Source: Paenibacillus sp. PK3_47 (GTDB lineage: Bacteria; Bacillota; Bacilli; Paenibacillales; Paenibacillaceae). From it: 64,000 bases of DNA. Location: the NCBI RefSeq assembly GCF_023520895.1, contig NZ_CP026029.1, forward strand, positions 4,340,001 through 4,404,000, read 5' to 3'. How positions within the stretch are numbered: the stretch's first letter is position 1; each line of letters starts with the position of its first letter. The notes beneath the pieces were generated by a model. It did no database searches. It was given only the letters and a program-made list of their open reading frames with translations, and was not told the DNA's origin. This document shows positions 27,206-34,985 of the stretch, one piece after another. A program made the translations under genes and the position numbers.

Positions 27206-30200
27206 GTGATCATACAAAAGAAGCCTCGAACACCAATTATTCTTGGCGCATTCACGCTCTTGTTAATCATAGCGGGGGTTACTGCGGTACTCGCTGCCGG
27301 AAAGACAAAGGAAAGCCGGAATCCTCCGGAAGCGGCTTCACCCCCGGGCATTACCGCGCAAGAAGCTGCAAGCAGCCAGGCGGTCCGCGATTTTGAAGAC
27401 GGAACATTGCAGGGCTGGCATCCGCGGGGCGGAGGCGAGAAGCTGACAGTTACCGCTGAAGCCGCACATGAGAGCAGATACGGTCTGCATGTTGCCGGAA
27501 GGACGTCAGGCCGGGACGGTCCGCAGCTGGATATTACTCCGCTGCTCAAGAAGGGAGAGCTCTATACGCTGACCGCCTGGGTCAAGCTGCCTGCCGGAAC
27601 CCCGGAAGCGCCGGTTGCCATCACGGTCCAGCGGACGACGAACGGCAGCGAAAGCTCCGAGTTCATTACTTCCGGAACGGTCAATGACAGCGGGTGGACC
27701 ATGCTTTCAGGAAGATACGAAGCACTGCATTCGTTTGAGCAGCTGAAGCTCACGCTTACGTCCGGCAGCAATCCTGCACTGGAGTTCTATGCCGATGATA
27801 TAACGGTCGGACAAAAGCCGGCTGCGGAATTAAAGGCTGAGCCACAGCCTGGACCCGCTTCGGTGCAGCAGAATATTCCGGCGCTCAAGGAACTCTTTGC
27901 CGGTGATTTCAAGCTGGGTACCTCCCTGCTGGCCGAAGAAATTCTGAACCCGGACGGTCCGGATGCAGGGCTGCTTAAGAAGCATTTCAACAGCTTGACC
28001 CCCGGCAATGAGCTGAAATGGGATGCAACCGAACCCCTGGAGAACAGCTTTAACTTCTCCCGGGCAGACCGGATTGCCGATTTTGCCGCCGATAACGGAA
28101 TTGCCTTGCGGGGACACACGCTGGTATGGCATAGTCAGACCCCTGACTGGGTATTCCATGACGAACAAGGTAACCTCGTCGGCAAAGAAGTGCTGTTTGC
28201 ACGGATGAAAAATCATATCGATACCGTCGTCGGCCGGTATAAAGGCAAAATTTATGCCTGGGACGTCGTTAATGAAGTGATTGAGCCGGGTGATAACCAG
28301 CCCGGCGGGCTCCGCAACAGCCTGTGGTATCAGATTGCCGGAGAAGAGTATATCGAAAAGGCGTTCGAATATGCTCATGCCGCTGATCCGGACGCCAAGC
28401 TGTACATCAACGACTACAACACGCATATTCCCGATAAACGTCAATATCTGGTTGAACTGATTCAGCGGCTGAAGGCCAAAGGGGTGCCTGTAGAGGGCAT
28501 CGGCCACCAGAACCATATCAGCCTTACTTATCCGTCTGCCGCAGAACTTGACTCTATGATTACTGCCTTCGGGGATCTGGGCATTGAGCAGCAGATCACA
28601 GAGATGGATATGAGTGTCTATTCGAACGATTCACAGAGCTACGAAAGCTTCTCCGAGGAAATGCAAATTGCACAGGCGCACAGGTACCGGGAAATCTTTG
28701 ATGTCTTTATGAAGCACAGGGAAAAGTTAACCGCAGTTATTTTCTGGGGCAAAGACGACAGGAACACCTGGCTCCGCTCTTTTCCGGTAAAACGAAACAA
28801 CTGGCCGCTGCTCTTTGATGAACAGCTGCAGGCCAAATATGCATACTGGGCCCTGGTTGACCCGGACAAAGTCCCGGGAGCGGATTACGGCCCGATCCAT
28901 ACCACTCATGATACTCAAGGAGGAACATTTATGAACACTTTGAACAAAGAAGAGAACGGGATCATTAAGGCCATCGGCAAAGAGCCCGGCAAAGGCAACC
29001 CGCTCGTCTCTTATAAATTTGGAGCCGACCCGTATGCGCTGGTGTATAAGGACAGGGTCTACTTGTATATGACCAATGACGTTCTGGAGTATGACGATGC
29101 AGGGCAGGTTAAGGATAACACCTACGGCAACATCAACAAGATCACGGTAATATCGTCAGATGACCTATTGAATTGGACCGATCATGGCGAAATTGCCGCT
29201 GCCCGCTCTGAAGGCGCAGCCAAGTGGGCCACCCAATCCTGGGCTCCGGCAGCCGCCCATAAGGTGATTGACGGCAAAGACAAGTTTTTTCTGTACTTTG
29301 CCAATAATGCCAGCGGGATCGGCGTGCTGACCAGCGACAGCCCGGAAGGGCCGTGGGTGGACCCGCTGGGTGAAGCACTGATCCTGCGCTCGGTGCCGGG
29401 CGTTGAAGATGTGACCTGGCTGTTTGATCCGGCGGTACTGGTGGACGATGACGGCAGGGCGTATATTTACTTCGGCGGCGGCGTTCCGGAAGGCAAGCCG
29501 GAGTGGCCGAATACCGCCCGGGTAATGGAACTGGGCCCGGATATGATCAGCGTAGTGGGCGAAGCCAAGCCTATTCCGGCTCCCTTTATGTTTGAAGACG
29601 CGGGCATCAATAAATATGGCGGCCGGTATTATTTTACGTACTGCTCCAATTTCTTCAGCGGTGAACGTCCGGAAGGCAGCCCGCCTGCCGGTGAAATTGC
29701 CTATATGACCAGTGACCATCCGATGGGGCCCTGGACATACCGCGGCACCATTCTCAAGAATCCCGGCCATTTCTTTGGCGTCGGCGGCAACAATCATCAT
29801 TCGATGTTTGCGTTCCATGACAAATGGTACATCGCCTATCATGCCCAGACCTTGTCCAAAGAGCTGGGGGTTCCCAAAGGCTACCGCTCCACTCATTTGA
29901 ACGAAGTGCTATTCAGTGATGCGGACGGCACTATCCAAGAGATAGAGGCCAACTATGAAGGCGTAGGCGCAATTCAATCCTTTAATCCGTATAAGTCTGT
30001 ACCGGCGGCAACATCTGCCTGGAGTGCAGGTATAGCGGTAGAGCCCCCGGCATTGTCCAGCGGTGAAGCAGTGAATGAACGTGTGGTAACCGCATTGACA
30101 GACGGAAGCTGGGCCGCAATAGCCGGTGTCGATTTCGGGCACCCGGGCGCCTCGGAGGTCAGGGTGTCCGTCGCCGGCGGTGATCAGCCGTCCATCATTG

Positions 30201-30391
30201 AACTGCGGCTGGACCAGCCGGACGGGGAACTCATCGGCACAGTGAATGTAGCTGCCGGATCAGGAGAGAAGGCAGCCGAATTGTCGGCGAAGGTCTCAGG
30301 AGCGGAGGGGACACACGATTTGTATTTGGTATTCCGCGGAGAAGGCGGGAAGCAGCTGCTGCAGTTATACCGGTGGCAATTTTCTAAATAA
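27206..30391 (+). CDS. Secreted bifunctional xylanase-arabinofuranosidase: CBM22-GH10-GH43-CBM6-like
   Basis: This is a 1061-residue enzyme starting at GTG with GGAGG upstream. The order is: signal peptide or anchor (about 10-33), CBM22-type xylan-binding module (about 60-200), GH10 xylanase (about 225-555; acid/base Glu357 in WDVVNEV, nucleophile Glu466 in ITEMDMS), GH43 arabinoxylan arabinofuranohydrolase-like domain (about 589-927; base Asp608 in GADPY, acid Glu797 in FEDAGINKY), and a C-terminal CBM6/36-like sandwich (about 945-1060). It should debranch and cut arabinoxylan outside the cell. At the GH10/GH43 junction there is a perfect ribosome binding site and an in-frame ATG. It is followed by a strong bidirectional terminator. 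Confidence 0.95.
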   Translation: MIIQKKPRTPIILGAFTLLLIIAGVTAVLAAGKTKESRNPPEAASPPGITAQEAASSQAVRDFEDGTLQGWHPRGGGEKLTVTAEAAHESRYGLHVAGRTSGRDGPQLDITPLLKKGELYTLTAWVKLPAGTPEAPVAITVQRTTNGSESSEFITSGTVNDSGWTMLSGRYEALHSFEQLKLTLTSGSNPALEFYADDITVGQKPAAELKAEPQPGPASVQQNIPALKELFAGDFKLGTSLLAEEILNPDGPDAGLLKKHFNSLTPGNELKWDATEPLENSFNFSRADRIADFAADNGIALRGHTLVWHSQTPDWVFHDEQGNLVGKEVLFARMKNHIDTVVGRYKGKIYAWDVVNEVIEPGDNQPGGLRNSLWYQIAGEEYIEKAFEYAHAADPDAKLYINDYNTHIPDKRQYLVELIQRLKAKGVPVEGIGHQNHISLTYPSAAELDSMITAFGDLGIEQQITEMDMSVYSNDSQSYESFSEEMQIAQAHRYREIFDVFMKHREKLTAVIFWGKDDRNTWLRSFPVKRNNWPLLFDEQLQAKYAYWALVDPDKVPGADYGPIHTTHDTQGGTFMNTLNKEENGIIKAIGKEPGKGNPLVSYKFGADPYALVYKDRVYLYMTNDVLEYDDAGQVKDNTYGNINKITVISSDDLLNWTDHGEIAAARSEGAAKWATQSWAPAAAHKVIDGKDKFFLYFANNASGIGVLTSDSPEGPWVDPLGEALILRSVPGVEDVTWLFDPAVLVDDDGRAYIYFGGGVPEGKPEWPNTARVMELGPDMISVVGEAKPIPAPFMFEDAGINKYGGRYYFTYCSNFFSGERPEGSPPAGEIAYMTSDHPMGPWTYRGTILKNPGHFFGVGGNNHHSMFAFHDKWYIAYHAQTLSKELGVPKGYRSTHLNEVLFSDADGTIQEIEANYEGVGAIQSFNPYKSVPAATSAWSAGIAVEPPALSSGEAVNERVVTALTDGSWAAIAGVDFGHPGASEVRVSVAGGDQPSIIELRLDQPDGELIGTVNVAAGSGEKAAELSAKVSGAEGTHDLYLVFRGEGGKQLLQLYRWQFSK
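28918..28933 (+). promoter_or_regulatory. Internal ribosome binding site and ATG at the GH10/GH43 junction
   Basis: AAGGAGGAA (28917-28925) lies 5 bases before an in-frame ATG (28931-28933, Met576). It falls in the linker between the two catalytic domains. The following residues, MNTLNKEENG, look like the start of a stand-alone GH43 protein. It is either an active internal start or a relic of gene fusion. Confidence 0.6.
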
Positions 30392-30400
30392 CGAGTTTGA

Positions 30401-30442
30401 AATGCGCAAGACCCCGGGAAGGAACCCGGGGTCTTGCGCATT
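30401..30442. terminator. Strong bidirectional terminator between xylanase and agrC
   Basis: AATGCGCAAGACCCCGGG (30401-30418) pairs perfectly with its complement at 30425-30442 around a six-base loop. T-rich sequence follows on the plus strand. The hairpin reaches the stop of the minus-strand agrC-like gene (30444), so it serves both convergent transcripts. It marks the boundary between the xylan locus and the lipopeptide cluster. Confidence 0.92.
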
Positions 30443-30443
30443 T

Positions 30444-31718
30444 TCAATCCTTGAAAGGCAGGATTACGATTGTTTCATATGCGGTTTCTTTTGCGTCAAC
30501 CTTGAGGTAACCCCCGTATTTACCCGCGATTTTCTGGATGTTGGTCAATCCGAAACCATGGAATTCAGGATTTTTATTGAAAAACTTATAGGTATGGCTA
30601 ACAGACGACTGGCGCGAATTGAGCACCTGGATGAACAGGCTGGAGCGGTCTGTAGCTGCAAATATTTTGATGAACGGATTGTGGCTCGAAGGCACTTCCT
30701 GGACGGCCTCAAGGGCATTATCTATGATATTGCCTATGACGATGCATAAATCGTAGACATCAATATTGATGTCTGCATTCACGACTCTGATATCATGCTC
30801 AAAAATAATCCCGTTATCGGAAGCTGTATGCATCGCATGGCTCACTAAAGCATCAATAACCAGATTCCCTGTAGCTACCATGGGATAGGACCCGTTCATC
30901 TCGTTAAGCGTCTGGCGGACATGCCGGTCGGCTTCATCCAGCTTGTCAACATGAATACAGTGCTGAATATAACGTAAATGCTTGTTGGTATCATGAATAA
31001 TTTGTTTGATCCGTTTGAAGGAATGGGAAGTCTGCTCATACCGGTTCTCCTGATAGTACATTTGCTTTTGTAAAAGCCGGTTCTCTTCGGTTAAACGGAA
31101 TTTTTCTATCATGCGCTCGAGCAGAAAAAATATAAGAATATTGATCCCTAAAATACCTGTAACAGAGAGGATGTAGAACAGATTTTTATCACAATAAAAA
31201 AATAGGGTGTGCAAGACTAACAGGCTGATTAAAATCACCGCAATAAGAATCAGATAGTAGGGCTTTCCGATATCATAGTTATTTTCGCGTTTGACGGCTT
31301 TAAGAATCAGGATAAATAACAGCATAATAAAAATGGAAATGAACGAAATGAACAGCCGGTTTTCCCATTGGGAGAGCTCATTTGTTCCTTGCATCGTTCT
31401 GAAGAAGGAGATCGAATAATAAGAGACAGATTCGGCAATAAATCCCAGGATAAGATAAAGGACCGAGAAAAATAACCGGATCCTGAAACTGGCAATAAAC
31501 AAAAATGAAATCAATAGTGTGAAAATAACAGAGATTCCGCCGGTAATGATTGCCGGAAAAAAGGATATGGTGGAGATAAAAGAAATACAACCGGACAATA
31601 CATAGATGAACAGCTTATTACTTCCGGAATTCCGTGCCGGTAAAAAAAATACAGAGAAGTAACGGTGCGTCAGCATCAATTGAAGAAGCGTTATTCCGAC
31701 CAGTGCTGCACTGTGCAA
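30444..31718 (-). CDS. agrC: AgrC-like GHKL sensor histidine kinase
   Basis: This 424-residue membrane kinase starts at TTG with GAGGAAAG upstream and overlaps the 3' end of the agrA-like gene by 28 bases. The N-terminal ~200 residues hold six to seven hydrophobic spans, as in AgrC-type peptide receptors. The phosphoacceptor His is in IIHDTNKHLRYIQ. The ATP-binding domain has the N-box IGNIIDNALEA and the G-box GFGLTNIQKIAGKYGG. A coiled helix (about 195-235) links membrane and catalytic parts. Its predicted ligand is the AgrD-derived cyclic peptide encoded on the opposite strand nearby. Confidence 0.92.
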   Translation of the reverse strand: MHSAALVGITLLQLMLTHRYFSVFFLPARNSGSNKLFIYVLSGCISFISTISFFPAIITGGISVIFTLLISFLFIASFRIRLFFSVLYLILGFIAESVSYYSISFFRTMQGTNELSQWENRLFISFISIFIMLLFILILKAVKRENNYDIGKPYYLILIAVILISLLVLHTLFFYCDKNLFYILSVTGILGINILIFFLLERMIEKFRLTEENRLLQKQMYYQENRYEQTSHSFKRIKQIIHDTNKHLRYIQHCIHVDKLDEADRHVRQTLNEMNGSYPMVATGNLVIDALVSHAMHTASDNGIIFEHDIRVVNADINIDVYDLCIVIGNIIDNALEAVQEVPSSHNPFIKIFAATDRSSLFIQVLNSRQSSVSHTYKFFNKNPEFHGFGLTNIQKIAGKYGGYLKVDAKETAYETIVILPFKD

Positions 31719-32473
31719 GTTGACTTTCCTCTTTCTTTAAACTGGGCAATCACATGGCGCGCATATGCGTCTTTAATATTCTTGGATTGTGTGCGGCCTA
31801 TAGGAAATTGCTCATGATTAGTCATGATGACAGTATCTGCACTAAATCTGAATACATGCTCCAGATTGATGATTACCGAGCGGTAGATCTGCATAAAAGG
31901 ATGCCCTAAACGGTTCAGGTAATCGGCCAGTGTTCCCGAGCAGATATACTGTTCCTTGGTTGTTATCACCTTTATTCTGTTCTGGCTTAACGCATGCTTG
32001 ATTTTTACAACGGAAATGACATCTGAGGTGCGGATCACGATCTGCTCCTGGTCAATTTTTAGAACTACATAAGACTGTGCTGACGTTTCGATATAATGAA
32101 AAACCTTCATTAATATATTCTCAAATTGCGGATAGGCCAAGGGTTTGATCATATAATGGAAGGTCTGCACGTCAAAGCTTTCAATCATGTACTCCGGATA
32201 GCTGCTCATAAAAATAATTTGCAGTTCACGGTCAGGCAGAGCACGGATTCTCTGTGCAGTCTCAATGCCGTTGATTCCATTCATTTCAATATCCAGCAGC
32301 AGGACATGGAAAACGTGGGCGCCTTCCTGCTCATAAAATGCCATTAAATCTTCCCCGGAGGAAAAATACCTGATATCAAACACGAAATTGGTATGGATGG
32401 ACAAATCCGAGAAGTATTGTCGTAACTGCTGGTGAATCTCTAAGTCGTTATCGCAGACTGCCAGGCGAAACAC
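31691..32473 (-). CDS. agrA: AgrA-like LytTR response regulator
   Basis: The protein has 260 residues. The receiver (about 1-125) has the acidic Asp8 and Asp10 region, the phosphoacceptor Asp in LLLDIEMNGINGIE and the conserved Lys in YMIKPL. The C-terminal LytTR DNA-binding domain (about 140-245) shows YICSGTLADYLNRL and FMQIYRSVIINLEHV. This is the usual effector of Agr quorum sensing and binds short direct repeats upstream of target promoters. It is divergent from agrB. The intergenic region contains three 11-base phased repeats. Confidence 0.93.
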   Translation of the reverse strand: MFRLAVCDNDLEIHQQLRQYFSDLSIHTNFVFDIRYFSSGEDLMAFYEQEGAHVFHVLLLDIEMNGINGIETAQRIRALPDRELQIIFMSSYPEYMIESFDVQTFHYMIKPLAYPQFENILMKVFHYIETSAQSYVVLKIDQEQIVIRTSDVISVVKIKHALSQNRIKVITTKEQYICSGTLADYLNRLGHPFMQIYRSVIINLEHVFRFSADTVIMTNHEQFPIGRTQSKNIKDAYARHVIAQFKERGKSTCTVQHWSE

Positions 32474-32620
32474 AGTGCATTACTCCCCTCTCTCAAACCT
32501 CTGTTATTCGTAATTATAATATATATTCTTTAAATATATTAGCGGTAAAAGATAAAATTGAGATAAAAATCCTGTTTTTCACATAAAATACACACCCCCA
32601 AAAAGCACTAATCATTAGAT

Positions 32621-32653
32621 AAACCTCACATAAACCTCACAAAAACCGTTGTT
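32621..32653. repeat. Three 11-bp phased repeats in the agrA/agrB intergenic region
   Basis: AAACCTCACAT (32621-32631), AAACCTCACAA (32632-32642) and AAACCGTTGTT (32643-32653) follow each other with no gap. Each AAACC core is exactly one DNA turn from the next. ACCGTTGTT matches the LytTR half-site consensus except at one position. This is the best candidate for the AgrA-like binding region. Confidence 0.55.
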
Positions 32654-32672
32654 CAGCACTGAAATCCTGCAT

Positions 32673-32715
32673 TTGGCATTAAAAGCAATCCATAGTAGAT
32701 AATTCGTCCTATAAT
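32673..32715 (+). promoter_or_regulatory. agrB: Candidate promoter of the agrBD-lipopeptide operon
   Basis: TTGGCA (32673-32678) and GATAAT (32698-32703) are 19 bases apart and lie 20 bases downstream of the phased repeats. The suboptimal spacing would fit an activator-dependent promoter. A perfect TATAAT (32710-32715) also occurs, but it has no -35 box and would leave almost no leader before AGGAGGG. Confidence 0.35.
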
Positions 32716-32734
32716 AAGGAACGAGGAGGGCGAG

Positions 32735-33313
32735 ATGATAGAACAATGGATCAATAAATTGGCCTTACAGGCTGAGGCAAGCGGGGATGTTGACCCTAAA
32801 GATTTGCCAATATTCCGCTACGGACTGCAAATGATGGTTGAAATCGGCATTATTTTTATGACTATGTTACTTGTATCCCTGGCATTCGACAAAATAATAG
32901 AAACAGCAGTCTGGTTATTCACGATTATTATTTTTAGAAGCATCGGCGAAGGATATCATGCTAAAACATTCAAAAGCTGTTATTTCATATCAGTCAGCAT
33001 TTATCTGTTAACCATTGCTTCACTGGAGCTTATTCCTTCTGTATGGTTCGCGCAGATTACGCTGGGCTGTCTCGTTCTGGTCATTATATTGTTTGCAATC
33101 ACCAGTTCCCTGACCCTTAAGCATCAAAGCAAAGAAACCATAGATAACAGAATCTTTCACAAGACCAGGATTTTGCTCAGCTTTTGTTTTTACTTCTTTG
33201 TAATATACCGGTTAAGCCAAGATACTGTCAGTGCCAGTGTGCTCGCAGCCATGCTTGGATTCCTCGTTACCCAGCTGTCCCATTTCATAAAAATTAAGGA
33301 GTGGAAGAAATGA
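32735..33313 (+). CDS. agrB: AgrB-like autoinducer-processing membrane protease
   Basis: This 192-residue protein has AGGAGGG 5 bases upstream of its ATG. It has about five to six membrane spans. The catalytic His75 and Cys82 sit in GEGYHAKTFKSC, at the spacing known from staphylococcal AgrB. AgrB cuts the AgrD C-terminal tail and forms the thiolactone. Its stop overlaps the agrD start in an ATGA, so the two are translationally coupled. It heads the apparent operon that runs into the lipopeptide genes. Confidence 0.94.
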   Translation: MIEQWINKLALQAEASGDVDPKDLPIFRYGLQMMVEIGIIFMTMLLVSLAFDKIIETAVWLFTIIIFRSIGEGYHAKTFKSCYFISVSIYLLTIASLELIPSVWFAQITLGCLVLVIILFAITSSLTLKHQSKETIDNRIFHKTRILLSFCFYFFVIYRLSQDTVSASVLAAMLGFLVTQLSHFIKIKEWKK

Positions 33314-33450
33314 AAACAACAAAATTTTCTATGAAGGCTCTAAGCAAAGTTGCAGGATTATTCGCATTAACAGGTGCTAATCTCTTATGCTGGTGGATTG
33401 CCCATGAACCCGAGATGCCGGAAGAAGTGAAAAAAATGCGGAAGATTTAA
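33310..33450 (+). CDS. agrD: AgrD-like cyclic peptide autoinducer precursor
   Basis: This 46-residue precursor is below common gene-calling limits. It starts in an ATGA overlap with agrB. It has an amphipathic N-terminal helix (MKALSKVAGLFALTG), a core with Cys27 (ANLLCWWIA) and an acidic, proline-containing tail (HEPEMPEEVKKM). That tail is the AgrB recognition type seen in Firmicute cyclic-lactone autoinducers. By analogy, cleavage after Ala31 would give a five-residue thiolactone ring Cys-Trp-Trp-Ile-Ala with an N-terminal extension of unknown length. The ring assignment is inferred. The identity of the gene is well supported by its position and layout. Confidence 0.9.
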   Translation: MKTTKFSMKALSKVAGLFALTGANLLCWWIAHEPEMPEEVKKMRKI

Positions 33451-33486
33451 AATACGCTTCAAAGCTGCTGCAGAAAAGAGGAGCGC

Positions 33487-34203
33487 ATGATCAAGCTGGC
33501 TGACACTTCAACCAACTACATATACACCACCCGTATTCCAATTGATTTAGATAAAGAAATATTCCTTAAGCTTACCAAGTCTGTAAGTCAATATAAAAGA
33601 AAGCGTATCTTCTCTTATCTGAAGTATGATGATGCATTACGATCGCTGTTCGGCGAGCTGCTGGTGCGTTACATGCTGGCTGCAGAACATTCAGAAGATC
33701 CCAGGAAGTTCATCATTAGCGTCGGGCCCTACGGCAAGCCCTACATCAGGAACTGGAACGGTTCACTGCACTTTAATCTGGCCCACTCCGGGAACTGGGT
33801 AGCCAGCGCGGCTTCCTATAGGCCGATCGGTATTGATATTGAACAGGTTTCTGACATTGAAATGGATGTAGCGGAGCATTACTTCAGCCCTGAAGAGAAC
33901 AGCGTACTCGCTTTGCTGTCAGGGAAATCCAGACAAAAGCATTTTTTTCTGTTATGGACAGCAAAAGAAAGCTACATCAAAGCTGACGGACGGGGCCTTG
34001 CTATTCCTTTATCGTCGTTTACAGTGTCCCTTTCGTCGCAGTCGGTCTTTTTTAATCAGGAGCCTGCAGAACGGCGCTTTCTAAAACATTATTATCCCGA
34101 TACTGACTATGTGCTGGCGGTTTGTGCGGAATCTTCTGCCTTTCCTAATACCATCAAGTTTGTTGATTTCACTACGATCATGCATATGTTTCTGGGAGAT
34201 TAG
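33487..34203 (+). CDS. sfp: Sfp-type 4'-phosphopantetheinyl transferase
   Basis: This is a 238-residue enzyme with GAGGAG upstream of its ATG. It transfers the phosphopantetheine arm of CoA to the conserved Ser of carrier domains and so activates the downstream ACP and PCP domains. The signature motifs are GIDIEQVSDIE (metal-binding Asp/Glu) and WTAKESYIKADGRGL. The length fits the Sfp group of peptide synthetase-dedicated enzymes. It lies 36 bases after agrD and 21 bases before the thioesterase, inside the operon. Confidence 0.95.
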   Translation: MIKLADTSTNYIYTTRIPIDLDKEIFLKLTKSVSQYKRKRIFSYLKYDDALRSLFGELLVRYMLAAEHSEDPRKFIISVGPYGKPYIRNWNGSLHFNLAHSGNWVASAASYRPIGIDIEQVSDIEMDVAEHYFSPEENSVLALLSGKSRQKHFFLLWTAKESYIKADGRGLAIPLSSFTVSLSSQSVFFNQEPAERRFLKHYYPDTDYVLAVCAESSAFPNTIKFVDFTTIMHMFLGD

Positions 34204-34224
34204 ATTAGAAGGGGAGGAGCGGCA

Positions 34225-34968
34225 ATGCCGGAGAGTACAGGCATCAAATTATTCACTTTGCCTTGTGCAGGCAGTTCTGCTGCAATGTTGTACCGTTCAT
34301 GGATGGGGGCAATCGATTCGGTGGAGGTTATTCCGCTGGAGCTTCCCGGGAGGGGCAGGAGATTTAATGAGGACCTGTTATCCAGTATCCCGCAAATGGT
34401 GGACGATCTTGAAAGACAAATACAAGCATATTTGCGGCCAGGGGAGGAATATGTGCTGTTTGGCCACAGCATGGGGAGTCTGCTGGCTTATGAGCTTGGG
34501 CTTAGGCTGTCAGTTCAGCAGCTGTACAGGCTGTCCCATGTTTTTGTGTCCGCAATGAATCCGCCGCATATACGCAGAGCGGAACCTCTGCACCTGAAAT
34601 CTGAAGATGAATTGATAGAAGAAATTATGGTGATGGGCGGGACTCCGGAAAGCTTTTTTACGGAAAATGAAACCCGCTCTTTATTTCTTCCTATTTTTTA
34701 TGCCGATTTTCATGCTGTCGAAACATACACAGTGAACTTTCCGGTCCGTAAGCTGCCTTGCAGCATTACGGTGCTGACAGGACAGCAAGATGTATTGACA
34801 TCTTCGGACATGAAGGAATGGGAGAGATATACAGAAGTATTGATGAGCTGTGTTTTCTTTCAGGGAGGGCATTTTTATCTGACGGATGAAGAACAGGCTG
34901 TTCACCGGCTGATTACAGATACTCTGAGCAGGGACAGACAATTAACCAATTCCGACATGACCTATTAA
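34225..34968 (+). CDS. Type II thioesterase
   Basis: This 247-residue alpha/beta hydrolase is of the GrsT/SrfAD kind. The catalytic triad is Ser82 in FGHSMGS, Asp189 in GQQDVLT and His216 in GGHFYL. The N-terminal motif LPCAGSSAAMLYRSW is typical. Such enzymes remove misprimed or stalled acyl groups from carrier domains (editing) and do not release the product. GGGGAGGAG precedes the ATG. Release of the finished chain is assigned to the reductase domain at the end of the cluster. Confidence 0.95.
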   Translation: MPESTGIKLFTLPCAGSSAAMLYRSWMGAIDSVEVIPLELPGRGRRFNEDLLSSIPQMVDDLERQIQAYLRPGEEYVLFGHSMGSLLAYELGLRLSVQQLYRLSHVFVSAMNPPHIRRAEPLHLKSEDELIEEIMVMGGTPESFFTENETRSLFLPIFYADFHAVETYTVNFPVRKLPCSITVLTGQQDVLTSSDMKEWERYTEVLMSCVFFQGGHFYLTDEEQAVHRLITDTLSRDRQLTNSDMTY

Positions 34969-34985
34969 GGGGGATCCGGACGAAG

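Noticed and set aside
32710..32715. Perfect TATAAT as the agrB -10 box
   Set aside because: No -35 box at usable spacing, and the implied transcript would start within the ribosome binding site. A weaker promoter upstream fits better.
34109..34558. Open frame bridging the phosphopantetheinyl transferase and thioesterase genes
   Set aside because: It is out of frame with both well-supported genes and shows no domain.
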